Shown here: one piece after another, positions 49,548 through 58,137 of the stretch
Layout: the number at the start of each line of letters is the position of its first letter
Numbering within the stretch: position 1 is the first letter of the stretch
DNA from: Vermiculatibacterium agrestimuris
Lineage (GTDB): Bacteria > Bacillota > Clostridia > Oscillospirales > Oscillospiraceae
NCBI RefSeq assembly: GCF_943193085.1
Contig: NZ_CALPCU010000006.1
Location: 1 to 64,000 of the forward strand
Direction of reading: 5' to 3'
DNA: 64,000 nt
Position numbers and translations under genes: made by a program
Notes under the pieces: generated by a model
The model's input: only the letters and a program-made list of their open reading frames with translations
Database searches by the model: none
What the model was told of the DNA's origin: nothing

Positions 49548-52094
49548 ATGGCAAGCAAGCAGAGAAACCATGTGGACCCGGAGGAATTTCGCTATCCGGA
49601 TCAGATCATTCAGGAGTCCCCTCTGGTTCCTGAGATGGAGCAGAGCTACATCGAGTACGCCATGAGCGTCATCAAGGGCCGGGCTCTCCCCGATGTGCGG
49701 GACGGCCTGAAGCCCGTCCATAGGCGGATCCTATACGCCATGTACGAGGACAACCTGACCCACGACAAGCCCTTCAAGAAGTCCGCCACCTGCGTGGGCG
49801 ACGTGCTGGGCCGGTACCACCCCCACGGGGACCAGTCGGTCTACGACGCCCTGGTCCGTCTGGCCCAGGACTTCTCCATGCGCTACATGCTGGTGGAAGG
49901 CCACGGCAACTTCGGCAGCGTGGACGGCGACCCCCCGGCAGCCTACCGGTATACCGAGGCCCGTTTGAGCAAAATTTCCGAGGAAATTTTGCGGGACTTG
50001 GAGAAGGAGACGGTGGACTGGGACCCCAACTTTGACGAGACCCGGAAGGAGCCGAGGGTCCTCCCCTGCCGGTTCCCTAACCTGCTGGTAAACGGCTCCT
50101 CCGGCATTGCCGTAGGTATGGCCACCAACATCCCCCCCCACAACCTGCGGGAGGTCATTGGGGCCTGTATCAAGGTGCTGGACGACCCGGAGGTCACCCT
50201 TCCCGACCTGATGGAGTGCGTCAAAGGTCCCGATTTCCCCACCAGCGGCATCATCATGGGCCGCAGCGGCATCCGCTCGGCCTACGCCACCGGCCGGGGC
50301 AAGGTCATCGTCCGGGCAAGGACGGAGTTTGAGGAGTACGGCAAGGACCGGATCCGCATCATCGTCTCCGAGCTTCCCTACCAGGTGAATAAGCGGATGC
50401 TCATCAAGTCCATGGCCGAGCAGGTGGAGGACAAGCGCCTGGAGGGCATCTCCGACATCCGGGACGAGACCGACCGCAACGGGATGCGGATCGTCATCGA
50501 GCTCAAGCGGGACGCCAACCCCCAGGTGGTCCTGAACCGCCTGTTCTCCCAGACCCAGCTCCAGTCCTCTTTCGCCATCAATATGCTGGCCCTGGTGGAC
50601 GACCAGTCCCAGCCGAAAATTCTGTCCCTGCGGCACATCATCGACGAGTACCTGAAATTCCAGGAGGAGATCATCGTCCGCAGGACGCAGTACGACCTGC
50701 GGAAAGCCCAGGAGCGGGCCCATCTGCTGGAGGGTCTGCTCATCGCGCAGGACAATATTGATGAGGTCATCAAGATCATCCGTTCCTCCTACGACAACGC
50801 CAAGGAGAACCTGATGACCCGCTTCGGTCTGGACGACGTCCAGGCCCAGGCCATCTGTGATATGCGCCTTATCGCTCTCCAGGGCCTGAACCGGGAGAAG
50901 CTGGAGAACGAGTACAAGGAACTGGAGGAGCGCATCACCTACTACAACCAGGTGCTCTCCGACGAGGGCATGGTGAAGGGGATCCTGAAGGAGGAGCTCA
51001 CCGCCGTGGCCGACAAGTACGGCGACGAGCGGCGCACCGAGATCCAGGACGTGGAGGACGAGATCGACATCGAGGATCTCATCGAGGAGGAGGACTGCGC
51101 CTTCACCCTCACCGCCGGGGGCTATATCAAGCGCCTGCCCGTGTCCACCTACCGGGCCCAGAAGCGAGGGGGCAAGGGCATCACCGCCATGGCCACCAAG
51201 GAGGAGGACTATGTGGATACGGTCTTCACCGCCTCCACCCACGACTATATCCTCTTCTTCACCAACATGGGCAAGGTACACCGGAAGAAGGGCTACCAGA
51301 TCCCCGAGTCGGGCCGCACCGCCAAGGGTACCGCCATGGTGAACGTGCTGCCCCTGGAAGCGGAGGAGAAGGTCACCGCCATGATCCACCTGCGGGAGTT
51401 CCCCGAGGACAAATACCTGATGATGGTCACCCGGAAGGGCACGGTAAAGCGCATCCAGCTCTCCTCCATCTTCACCGCCCGGAAGGCGGGCATCCGCTGT
51501 ATCACCCTGGATCCCGACGACGAGCTCATCGCCGTTCGGGAGACCGACGGCAACCAGGCCATCCTTCTGGCCACCCACGAGGGCATGAGCATCTGCTTTA
51601 AGGAGAGCGACGTGCGCTGTATGGGACGGGATGCCTGCGGCGTTATGGGCATCCGCCTGCGGCCCAACGACTACGTGATCGGCGCGGCCCGGGCCAAGTA
51701 TGACCACCAGGTGCTCATCGTCAGTGAGAACGGCTACGGCAAGCGCACCGAGATGGACGAGTACATCCGGGGCGAGGGCCCCCAGAAGCGGGGCGGCTAC
51801 GGCATGAAGGGCTACCAGGTCACCGACAAGACCGGCCCCCTGGTGGGGGTGAAGGTGGTCAGCGACGAGGATGACCTGCTCATCATCAATGACGCCGGCG
51901 TCATCATCCGCATGGCCTGCGCCGACATCAACTGCTACAGCCGGGGCGCCCAGGGCGTGAAGCTGATGAACCTGCCCGAGGGGGTCAAGGTCATCTCCAT
52001 CGCCCGCACCGACCACGAGGAGCCGGAGGAGGAGACCGAAGAGCTCCAGGGGGAGGAGACTGCCCCCGAGCAGACGGCTCCTGCCGAAGAATAA
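49548..52094 (+). CDS. gyrA: DNA gyrase subunit A
   Basis: This 848-aa subunit has the breakage-reunion domain with the active-site Tyr in AAYRYTEARLS (about 129). The quinolone-resistance region reads YHPHGDQSVYDALVRLAQ (Ser and Asp at the usual positions, so no obvious resistance substitution). The C-terminal beta-pinwheel carries the GyrA box QKRGGKG (about 540). An acidic tail (about 815-848) ends the protein. Its start is 15 nt after gyrB, so the two are coexpressed. Confidence 0.97.
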   Translation: MASKQRNHVDPEEFRYPDQIIQESPLVPEMEQSYIEYAMSVIKGRALPDVRDGLKPVHRRILYAMYEDNLTHDKPFKKSATCVGDVLGRYHPHGDQSVYDALVRLAQDFSMRYMLVEGHGNFGSVDGDPPAAYRYTEARLSKISEEILRDLEKETVDWDPNFDETRKEPRVLPCRFPNLLVNGSSGIAVGMATNIPPHNLREVIGACIKVLDDPEVTLPDLMECVKGPDFPTSGIIMGRSGIRSAYATGRGKVIVRARTEFEEYGKDRIRIIVSELPYQVNKRMLIKSMAEQVEDKRLEGISDIRDETDRNGMRIVIELKRDANPQVVLNRLFSQTQLQSSFAINMLALVDDQSQPKILSLRHIIDEYLKFQEEIIVRRTQYDLRKAQERAHLLEGLLIAQDNIDEVIKIIRSSYDNAKENLMTRFGLDDVQAQAICDMRLIALQGLNREKLENEYKELEERITYYNQVLSDEGMVKGILKEELTAVADKYGDERRTEIQDVEDEIDIEDLIEEEDCAFTLTAGGYIKRLPVSTYRAQKRGGKGITAMATKEEDYVDTVFTASTHDYILFFTNMGKVHRKKGYQIPESGRTAKGTAMVNVLPLEAEEKVTAMIHLREFPEDKYLMMVTRKGTVKRIQLSSIFTARKAGIRCITLDPDDELIAVRETDGNQAILLATHEGMSICFKESDVRCMGRDACGVMGIRLRPNDYVIGAARAKYDHQVLIVSENGYGKRTEMDEYIRGEGPQKRGGYGMKGYQVTDKTGPLVGVKVVSDEDDLLIINDAGVIIRMACADINCYSRGAQGVKLMNLPEGVKVISIARTDHEEPEEETEELQGEETAPEQTAPAEE

Positions 52095-52117
52095 GCGGGA
52101 GAGACCCTGAAAGAGCG

Positions 52118-52558
52118 ATGAAAACAGTCACCATATACACCGACGGGGCCTGCTCCGGTAACCCCGGCCCCGGGGGCTGGGGGGCTATCCTCCAGTATGG
52201 AAAATTCAAAAAGGAGCTCTCCGGCGGAGAGGCCCAGACCACCAACAACCGCATGGAGCTCACCGGGGTCATCACCGCCCTGGAGGCCCTGAAGGAGCCC
52301 TGCGTGGTGGAGCTTTACTCCGACTCCAAGTACGTCATCGACGCGCTGGAGAAGGGCTGGGCCAAGGGTTGGAAGGCCCGGGGCTGGGTGAAGCCGGACA
52401 AGAAGCCCGCCCTGAACCCAGACCTGTGGGAGCGGCTTTTGGAGCTGTGCGGCTACCACAGGGTGAACCTGCACTGGGTCAAGGGCCACGCGGATAACGA
52501 ATTTAATAACCGTTGTGATGAATTAGCGGTGGCGGAGAGTCAGAAGTTCAAGAAATAG
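52118..52558 (+). CDS. rnhA: Ribonuclease HI
   Basis: This 146-aa RNase H has the acidic catalytic set: Asp in YTDGACSGNPG (about 8), Glu in NNRMELTG (about 46), Asp in YSDSKYV (about 68) and Asp in NNRCDELA (about 134). It removes RNA from RNA:DNA hybrids. The last 23 codons use several AT-ending codons (GAA, TTT, GAT, TTA) unlike the rest of the gene, and an identical peptide in GC-ending codons is encoded 152 nt downstream. This suggests that the current 3' end was supplied by an inserted segment. Confidence 0.94.
   Translation: MKTVTIYTDGACSGNPGPGGWGAILQYGKFKKELSGGEAQTTNNRMELTGVITALEALKEPCVVELYSDSKYVIDALEKGWAKGWKARGWVKPDKKPALNPDLWERLLELCGYHRVNLHWVKGHADNEFNNRCDELAVAESQKFKK
52486..52558 (+). 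repeat. rnhA 3'-end, copy 1 (in the intact gene)
   Basis: This is the final 73 nt of rnhA. It encodes the same 23 residues as the downstream copy, with nine differences that are all at third codon positions plus a different stop (TAG versus TGA). Shared blocks include CCACGCGGATAACGA and AATAACCGTTGTGA. Confidence 0.9.
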
Positions 52559-52710
52559 AGCATGGCCCTTGGGGCCCCACCAAAGGTGGGGCGGCGCGAT
52601 AAGCGCCGTGAATCTCGAAGCGAAGCGAAGAGTTCGCGCAGGCGGAATTCATTTCCGCCGAGCATATAGAGTCCAAAGGGGCCCCCACACGGCGGAAGCC
52701 GGGTGGGGAA
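52559..52710 (+). mobile_element. Inserted structured segment between the two rnhA tails
   Basis: This 152-nt non-coding segment has three hairpins: GGGGCCCCAC/GTGGGGC (52573-52593), CGGCG/CGCCG (about 52593-52610) and GGCGGAA/TTTCCGCC (about 52641-52660), plus a GGGGCCCCCAC ... GGTGGGG pair near its right end. With the 73-nt tail it forms a 225-nt insert. There is no open frame. It is best read as a small non-autonomous element or repeat; its type is unknown. Confidence 0.5.
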
Positions 52711-52783
52711 CCACGCGGATAACGAGTTCAATAACCGTTGTGACGAATTGGCCGTCGCCGAGAGCCAAAAGTTCAAGAAATGA
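52711..52783 (+). pseudogene. Orphan rnhA 3'-end, copy 2
   Basis: This untranslated remnant encodes the last 23 residues of RNase H (HADNEFNNRCDELAVAESQK and FKK) and a TGA stop, without the rest of the gene. It sits directly before the terminator, so it was probably the original rnhA end, displaced by the 225-nt insertion. Codons are GC-ending like the rest of the genome. Confidence 0.8.
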
Positions 52784-52784
52784 G

Positions 52785-52823
52785 AAAAAGCACCTCTGCC
52801 TTCAGAAGCAGAGGAGCTTTTTT
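52785..52823. terminator. Bidirectional terminator
   Basis: CCTCTGC (52793-52799) and GCAGAGG (52808-52814) pair, extended by AAAAGC/GCTTTT. It lies between the rnhA remnant and the convergent mrp gene. Confidence 0.8.
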
Positions 52824-52838
52824 GTGCGCTTTATGGGT

Positions 52839-53654
52839 TTACAGCTCTTTCGCCACGTCCTCCAAGTAGTTGGGGGAGAGATTCTCCACATCTCCGGCGT
52901 CGCAGGCCGTTGCCAGGGCGGGGTCGATGGGCAGCCGGGCGAGGACTTTCAGAGCGTGGGCGGAGGCGATCTCCTCGATATGGCTCTCACCGAAGATGAA
53001 ATGCTGCTTGCCGCAGTCGGGGCAGCGGAAGTAGCTGTAGTTCTCCACAAGGCCCAGGATGGGCACCTGCATCATCTCCGCCATCTTCACCGCCTTTTCC
53101 ACGATCATGCTCACCAGCTCCTGGGGGGAGGTGACCACGATGATGCCGTCCACCGGCAGGGACTGGAACACGGTCAGAGGCACATCCCCCGTTCCCGGCG
53201 GCATGTCCACGAACATGTAGTCCACGTCCCCCCACTGCACGTCGCTCCAGAACTGCTTGACGGTGCCGGCAATGAGGCTGCCCCGCCAGACAACGGGGTC
53301 GGACTCGTTGGCCACCAGCAGATTGAGGCTCATGAGCTTGACGCCAGTGCGGGTGCAGACCGGGAGAATGCCCTGGTCGTCCCCCATGGCCCGCTCGTGG
53401 ACGCCGAAGGCCTTGGGGATGGAGGGGCCGGTGATGTCCGCGTCCAGGACGGCGGCCTGCCTGCCCAGCTTCTGGACGGCGGCGGCCAGGGAGGCGGTGC
53501 AGAGGCTCTTGCCCACGCCGCCCTTGCCGGACATGACGGCAATGACCTTTTTTACGTTGGAGTTGGGGTTGGCTTTGGCCCGGAAGTCAAATTCCTCCGT
53601 GCGCTCTGCGCAGCTTTCGCCGCAGGTGGAACAATCGTGGGTACATTCTGCCAT
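52839..53654 (-). CDS. mrp: Mrp/NBP35 family Fe-S cluster carrier ATPase
   Basis: This 271-aa P-loop ATPase has an N-terminal Cys-rich segment (CTHDCSTCGESC), the deviant Walker A SGKGGVGKS (about 42), VDMPPGTGDVPLT and the CPDCGKQHFIFG Cys pair that bridges the cluster. It inserts Fe-S clusters into apoproteins. AAAGGAG precedes the ATG; it follows the nucleoside kinase gene by 29 nt. The substrate proteins are unknown, although the genome uses many Fe-S enzymes. Confidence 0.92.
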   Translation of the reverse strand: MAECTHDCSTCGESCAERTEEFDFRAKANPNSNVKKVIAVMSGKGGVGKSLCTASLAAAVQKLGRQAAVLDADITGPSIPKAFGVHERAMGDDQGILPVCTRTGVKLMSLNLLVANESDPVVWRGSLIAGTVKQFWSDVQWGDVDYMFVDMPPGTGDVPLTVFQSLPVDGIIVVTSPQELVSMIVEKAVKMAEMMQVPILGLVENYSYFRCPDCGKQHFIFGESHIEEIASAHALKVLARLPIDPALATACDAGDVENLSPNYLEDVAKEL

Positions 53655-53683
53655 GGTATCCGTCTCCTTTTCCGATATCCCGG

Positions 53684-54622
53684 TTACTTATATTGATAGC
53701 TTCCCCCGCCGATGAACTCCCGGAGCAGGGAATTTTTGGCCACCAGGTCGGGGTCGATGGCCTCGAAGGCGTCAAAGGCGGCAATGAGATCCAAAAGCTC
53801 TCCCCGCCGGGCGTTCTCCTGGGGCACCGCCCGCAGGATGGGCAGGGCGTAGTTCTTCATCACCGACACCTCATAGGGCAGGGAGGAGTCAAAGATGATG
53901 TCGGCGCTGTTTTTGTAGGGGGAGATGTAGAGCTTTTCCCCCCGGCGCACATTGGCCCACATGGCCAGGGTCTCGCTGACGTCGGTGCCCCGGAAGTTGT
54001 AGTCCCGCACCGCCCGTCTCGTCAGGCGCATCCAGGTGCCCTTGAACTTCACCTGTCCATCCTCCATCACATTGGAGCGGGCGGAAATATAGAGCTTGGT
54101 GGCCTCCGGATGAGGCCCGGCGATGCCGGGGCCCAGGGCGTGGATCCCCTCGAAAATGGCGATCTCGTTCTTTTCCAGCTTCAGCGGCCGGCCCCGGGCG
54201 TCATTGCGCATCTGCCGGGCGAACTCGAACTTGGGGACGATGACCTCCTCCCCCCTGGAGAGCTTGGTGAAGGTCTCGTCCAGCAGCGCCGCGTCCAGCA
54301 TCTTGGGGGACTCAAAGTCAATGTCCCCCTCTGGGGTACGGGGGGCCGTCTTCCGATCCAGGGTCTTGAAGTAGTTGTCCAGCGCCACCGTATGGGTGCT
54401 GATGCCCCGCAGCTCCAGCTCTTCCTCCAGCTTTAGCGCGGTGGTGGTCTTGCCGGAGCCGGAGGGGCCGGAGAGAAGGACGATGGGACTTTTCTCCATC
54501 CGCGCCTCGATCTCGTCCGCGGCGGCGGAGATCTTCTTTTGATAGGCCCTGTCGCACTCCAGAAGGAAGGTCTCCGGATCGGCCAGAATGGCCTGGTTGA
54601 TCTCGTGCAGCTGATATGCCAT
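53684..54622 (-). CDS. Uridine kinase-like nucleoside kinase
   Basis: This 312-aa P-loop kinase has Walker A GPSGSGKTTTALKL (about 52), the substrate motif ALDNYFKTLDR and the later IAIFEGIHAL lid region. Its fold matches the phosphoribulokinase/uridine kinase family, and the short N-terminal extension (about 1-40) is typical of clostridial members usually annotated as nucleoside kinases. It would phosphorylate a nucleoside in salvage. It starts 2 nt after hemZ. Confidence 0.85.
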   Translation of the reverse strand: MAYQLHEINQAILADPETFLLECDRAYQKKISAAADEIEARMEKSPIVLLSGPSGSGKTTTALKLEEELELRGISTHTVALDNYFKTLDRKTAPRTPEGDIDFESPKMLDAALLDETFTKLSRGEEVIVPKFEFARQMRNDARGRPLKLEKNEIAIFEGIHALGPGIAGPHPEATKLYISARSNVMEDGQVKFKGTWMRLTRRAVRDYNFRGTDVSETLAMWANVRRGEKLYISPYKNSADIIFDSSLPYEVSVMKNYALPILRAVPQENARRGELLDLIAAFDAFEAIDPDLVAKNSLLREFIGGGSYQYK

Positions 54623-54624
54623 GG

Positions 54625-56148
54625 TCAGTCTCCTTTCATCTCCAGAAGGAAGGGGGTCAAAGCGGCCTTTTCCCGGCAGATCTTGTCAATGTCCCGCAGG
54701 TATTCCTGGGGATACTTGGGGTTCACCACCCGTTCCAGCTTGCCCGTGCCGGGCCACACCAGCTTGGTCACCCCGCCGCCCCCCAGGGCCAGGATGGTGT
54801 GGAGCTCTTCCATCATGGCGATGTTGTAGAGGCTTGCAAAGCCGGGCTTCGTCCAGCCCACATTTTCAAAAGAGCCGGACATGTACTTTTGCCGGTAGAG
54901 GTAGTAGGGCTCGTACCCCGCCGCCCGCAGAGCTGTCCAGGCGGCGTCCAGCATTTCCTCCACCGCCCCTCCGGTGGGGAGGGCCTTGTGCTCCTCCATA
55001 AGCCGGGAGCCCTTTTTCAGGGCCAGGGTGTGGACGGTGACATTCTCCGGGGCCATGTCCAGCACCGCTTCCAGAGAGGCGGCGAAGCCCTCAGGGCCGT
55101 CCCCCGGCAATCCGGCGATGAGATCCATGTTCACGGCGAAGTCCCCGGCGGCGCGCACCTGCGCATAGGCCCTGCGAATGTCGTCTCCCGTGTGGGGGCG
55201 GCCCATCTGGGCGAGCACGGCGTCGTCCATGGATTGGGGATTTACCGACACCCGGTTCACCCGGTGCCGGGCCAGAACGGCCAGCTTTTCGGGCGTAATG
55301 GTGTCCGGCCGGCCCGCCTCCGCGGTGAACTCGGTGCAGCCGTCCAGGGGCAGGTGCGCTTCCATGGCGGAGAAAACGCTTTCCAGCTGCTGGGGGGACA
55401 GGGTGGTGGGGGTCCCGCCCCCCACATAGACCGTGCGGACGCTCCGCCCCGCATCCCTGAGCGCCTTGCCCAGAGCCTCCGTCTCCCGGCACAGTCCCTC
55501 CACAAAGGACTCCACCAGCGGAAGGCACTTGTCCACCGCCGCCGAGACAAAGGAGCAGTAGACACACCGGCTGGGGCAGAAGGGGATGCCCACATAGACC
55601 GAGACCTCCTCCGGCCTCAGGGCGGACTTGGCCGCCACGCTGTGTTGGGCGCAGTCCAGGGCCAGTTGGGCGCGGAGGGGGGAGACGTGATAGGTCTTTT
55701 CCAGCTCCTTTTGGGCCTGCTTTGGGGTGGCCCCGGCCCAGAGGGCGCGGGTGGGCAGCTTGGTGGGCCGTACGCCGGTGAGGCTTCCCCAGGGCAGGTC
55801 GCGGCCCAGCAGGGCGCTGCCGGCGTTATAAAAGGCCTGCTTCAACGCCCGCTGGACGGTGTGGTAGACCTCCTCCGGGGCCTCGTCCAGCTTCTCGCTG
55901 GGGAAGCGCACCACGCCGTTGTACCAGCCGTTGGCCCGAAACACCAGCGCGCACATGTTGGTCAGCTTTTTCCCCCGGTGAAGGGTGAAGACAACGGCGT
56001 TTTTTTCCTTTGCCAGGCTCTGGGGCGGCGGGTCGTCGGGATATTCCGGTTTTTCGCCGGGGAAGAGGGTGAGCATCATCTGCTCGGCGGCGTAGTGGTA
56101 ACGCTCTGCGTCCCAATCCACATTGTCTGAGGTGAGCCAAAGCCTCAT
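54625..56148 (-). CDS. hemZ: Coproporphyrinogen III dehydrogenase-like radical SAM protein HemZ
   Basis: This 507-aa HemZ protein has an N-terminal extension (about 1-155, the usual HemZ addition) and a radical SAM barrel with GIPFCPSRCVYCSF (Cys-x3-Cys-x2-Cys, about 165-178), VYVGGGTPTTLS and the later HTLALKKGSRL. HemZ is proposed to act in oxygen-independent coproporphyrinogen oxidation. The start at 56148 overlaps the stop of the MBL hydrolase gene (ATGA). The dtd-MBL-hemZ order is common in Firmicutes. Confidence 0.92.
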   Translation of the reverse strand: MRLWLTSDNVDWDAERYHYAAEQMMLTLFPGEKPEYPDDPPPQSLAKEKNAVVFTLHRGKKLTNMCALVFRANGWYNGVVRFPSEKLDEAPEEVYHTVQRALKQAFYNAGSALLGRDLPWGSLTGVRPTKLPTRALWAGATPKQAQKELEKTYHVSPLRAQLALDCAQHSVAAKSALRPEEVSVYVGIPFCPSRCVYCSFVSAAVDKCLPLVESFVEGLCRETEALGKALRDAGRSVRTVYVGGGTPTTLSPQQLESVFSAMEAHLPLDGCTEFTAEAGRPDTITPEKLAVLARHRVNRVSVNPQSMDDAVLAQMGRPHTGDDIRRAYAQVRAAGDFAVNMDLIAGLPGDGPEGFAASLEAVLDMAPENVTVHTLALKKGSRLMEEHKALPTGGAVEEMLDAAWTALRAAGYEPYYLYRQKYMSGSFENVGWTKPGFASLYNIAMMEELHTILALGGGGVTKLVWPGTGKLERVVNPKYPQEYLRDIDKICREKAALTPFLLEMKGD

Positions 56149-56762
56149 AGCCCCGCCCCCGTGGCCTGGCGCATATAGTAGTTGCCCCTGCGCTCCTGCT
56201 CCAGGGTGGAGAAGCCTTCGTGGCCGGGGAAGACCCGGAGATCTCCCTCCAGCTCTGCCAGGCGCTTGAGGGAGGCCATCATCTCCTCGTAGCTGCCGCC
56301 GTGCAGGTCGGTGCGGCCGCACTCTCCGGCAAAGAGGGTGTCCCCGGTGAAGAGGGCGTCCTGACAGCGCAGGCACACCGAGCCTTTGGTGTGGCCGGGG
56401 GTGGAGAGCACCTCCACCTGAAGGGCGCCCAGGGGCACCACGTCCCCGTCCCGCCACAGCTTTACATTGTGGAGCCCGGCGGTGTTCTGCATGGGGAGGG
56501 AGCAGTTGGCGTCCCCGGGGTGAAGATACACCGGCAGATCGGGCAGCGCCCGCTGGAGGGCGGACACGCCGCCGATGTGGTCAAAGTGCCCGTGGGTGAG
56601 GAAGACACACCGCAGCTGCCAGCCGTTGTCCGTACACAGGCGCAGCACGCTGTCTGTTACGTCGTCCCCGGGATCAATGACCGCCGCCGCGCCGCTGCTC
56701 TCATCTGCCAGAAGGAAGCAGTTTGTGTATACGGAGGGGATATAAATGTGCTTGATATCCAT
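56145..56762 (-). CDS. Metallo-beta-lactamase fold hydrolase (glyoxalase II-like)
   Basis: This 205-aa MBL protein has the metal motif LTHGHFDHIGGV (about 55), STPGHTKGSVC and GDTLFAGECGRTD. It belongs to the small MBL group usually annotated as hydroxyacylglutathione-hydrolase-like or YcbL; the substrate is unknown. The start is 12 nt after dtd. GAGGTG precedes it. Confidence 0.88.
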   Translation of the reverse strand: MDIKHIYIPSVYTNCFLLADESSGAAAVIDPGDDVTDSVLRLCTDNGWQLRCVFLTHGHFDHIGGVSALQRALPDLPVYLHPGDANCSLPMQNTAGLHNVKLWRDGDVVPLGALQVEVLSTPGHTKGSVCLRCQDALFTGDTLFAGECGRTDLHGGSYEEMMASLKRLAELEGDLRVFPGHEGFSTLEQERRGNYYMRQATGAGL

Positions 56763-56774
56763 TTTGTATTCACC

Positions 56775-57218
56775 TCACAGGGTATCTGTGTCCAGCAGAA
56801 TGGTCACCGGGCCGTCGTTCTGGGAGAAGACCTGCATATCCGCGCCAAACTCCCCGTGCTCCACATGGAAGCCCCGCGCCTCACACTGGGCCATGAACCG
56901 CTCATAGAGGGGGATGGCCAGGTCGGGCTTGGCCGCCCCGGAGAAGCCGGGCCGCCGGGACTTGCAGTCGGCAAAGAGGGTGAACTGGCTGATGACCAGC
57001 AAAGAGCCGCCCACCTGCTCCAGGTTCAGGTTCATTTTCTCGTTCTCGTCCTCAAATATGCGCAGGCCGCAGACCTTGTCCGCCAGCCTGTCGCAGGAAG
57101 CCTCGGTATCGTTGGGGCCCACGCCCAGCAAAACCAGAAAGCCGCCGTCTGTTTTGCCGTTTATTTTTCCGTCGATCTCCACCCGGGCGTTCTTTACCCG
57201 TGTCACCACCGCTCGCAT
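56775..57218 (-). CDS. dtd: D-aminoacyl-tRNA deacylase
   Basis: This 147-aa DTD has the active-site motifs LLVISQFTLFADC and NDGPVTI (the Gly-cis-Pro motif is intact). It hydrolyses D-amino acids mischarged on tRNA. The ATG at 57218 has AAGGAGG upstream. It begins the leftward dtd-MBL-hemZ-kinase-mrp run. The longer open frame upstream crosses the promoter region. Confidence 0.93.
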   Translation of the reverse strand: MRAVVTRVKNARVEIDGKINGKTDGGFLVLLGVGPNDTEASCDRLADKVCGLRIFEDENEKMNLNLEQVGGSLLVISQFTLFADCKSRRPGFSGAAKPDLAIPLYERFMAQCEARGFHVEHGEFGADMQVFSQNDGPVTILLDTDTL

Positions 57219-57313
57219 AGGGTTTCCTCCTTGCAGGATTTGAATAGAGTCAGGATAGATATGGATATTATATCTCCCCCGGCGGAAAAGGTCAACAGAA
57301 GGGGGGCGCTCTC

Positions 57314-57342
57314 TTGACAAACGAAGCCCGGCGTTATAGAAT
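57314..57342 (+). promoter_or_regulatory. Sigma-A promoter of the thiT transcript
   Basis: TTGACA, 17 nt, then TAGAAT (57337-57342). Transcription would begin about 20 nt before the TPP riboswitch. Confidence 0.75.
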
Positions 57343-57370
57343 AACAGTGGCCGTAAGGACAAACTGAATA

Positions 57371-57466
57371 CAGGGGCGCTGGACGCAAGTCCGGCTGAGA
57401 TGTAAAGCGTAGATGCCGCTTTCGGTCCCTCGAACCTGATCCGGGTAATGCCGGCGTAGGAAGCGA
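57371..57466 (+). promoter_or_regulatory. TPP riboswitch (THI element)
   Basis: The element has the conserved TPP aptamer blocks: GGGGCGCTGGACGC, GGCTGAGA (57392-57400 region), CGAACCTGATCCGGGTAATG and CCGGCGTAGGAAGCGA. It lies in front of a thiamine transporter gene. Binding of thiamin pyrophosphate would favour the terminator that follows. Confidence 0.95.
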
Positions 57467-57494
57467 TTTAGCAGACGTCTTCTGTCTCCTTTTC

Positions 57495-57538
57495 GTACCG
57501 CAATGCGCCATCCCGGTTTGCGCTTGCGGTACTTTTTG
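57495..57538 (+). terminator. Riboswitch-controlled terminator
   Basis: GTACCGCAA and TTGCGGTAC pair (with a TGCG/GCGC inner part) and are followed by TTTTTG. The position between aptamer and thiT fits transcriptional attenuation. Confidence 0.8.
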
Positions 57539-57555
57539 TAAAGAGAGGCAAAATT

Positions 57556-58131
57556 ATGGAAAAGACATCTATGTCCCATGACCGCGTCCGTGCGATGGTG
57601 GAGGCCGCTTTGATGCTGGCTCTGGCCTATGCGCTGGACAACTTCGTCCCGCCCTTCTACCGCTTTCCCCAGGGCGGATCCATCGACCTGTCCATGCTCC
57701 CCATTCTGGTCTACTGCCTGCGCTGGGGCCCCAAGTGGAGCCTGAGCTGCTGCTTTGTCAACGGCGTACTCCAGTATTTCCTGGGCGGCGGCATTGCCAT
57801 CTCCTGGCAGTCTATGCTGCTGGACTACGTGGTGGCATATACCCTGGTGTTCACCTGCGGCTTCGCTGCGGGGAAGAAGCTGGGCTGGCTGTGGGGGCCC
57901 ATTATCGCCACGCCGGGCCGCTGGCTCAGCCTGACCCTGTCCGGAGCCCTTTTGTGGTATATGTACATGCCTGAGTCCTTCCTGGGCCTACCCATGACCA
58001 ACGCCTGGGTGTATTCCGCCCTGTTCAACGGGGTGTTCTGCCTGCTGGTTCTGGCGGTGGATCTGGTGGCCCTGGGCCTGCTGCAGAGCGTGCCCGCCGT
58101 TCGCAAACAGATACTGAAGAAACAGAATTGA
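57556..58131 (+). CDS. thiT: Thiamine ECF transporter substrate-binding protein ThiT
   Basis: This 191-aa membrane protein has six predicted helices and the family features AYALDNFVPPFYRFPQGGSI, DLSMLPILVYCLRWG and WGPII. ThiT is the thiamine-binding S component that works with a shared EcfAA'T module. The riboswitch upstream links it to thiamin. It is followed 6 nt later by the HAD phosphatase. Confidence 0.94.
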   Translation: MEKTSMSHDRVRAMVEAALMLALAYALDNFVPPFYRFPQGGSIDLSMLPILVYCLRWGPKWSLSCCFVNGVLQYFLGGGIAISWQSMLLDYVVAYTLVFTCGFAAGKKLGWLWGPIIATPGRWLSLTLSGALLWYMYMPESFLGLPMTNAWVYSALFNGVFCLLVLAVDLVALGLLQSVPAVRKQILKKQN

Positions 58132-58137
58132 GGATTG

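Noticed and set aside
49800..49880. Quinolone-resistance change in gyrA
   Set aside because: The region reads GDQSVYDAL with Ser and Asp at the usual positions, so no known resistance substitution is visible.
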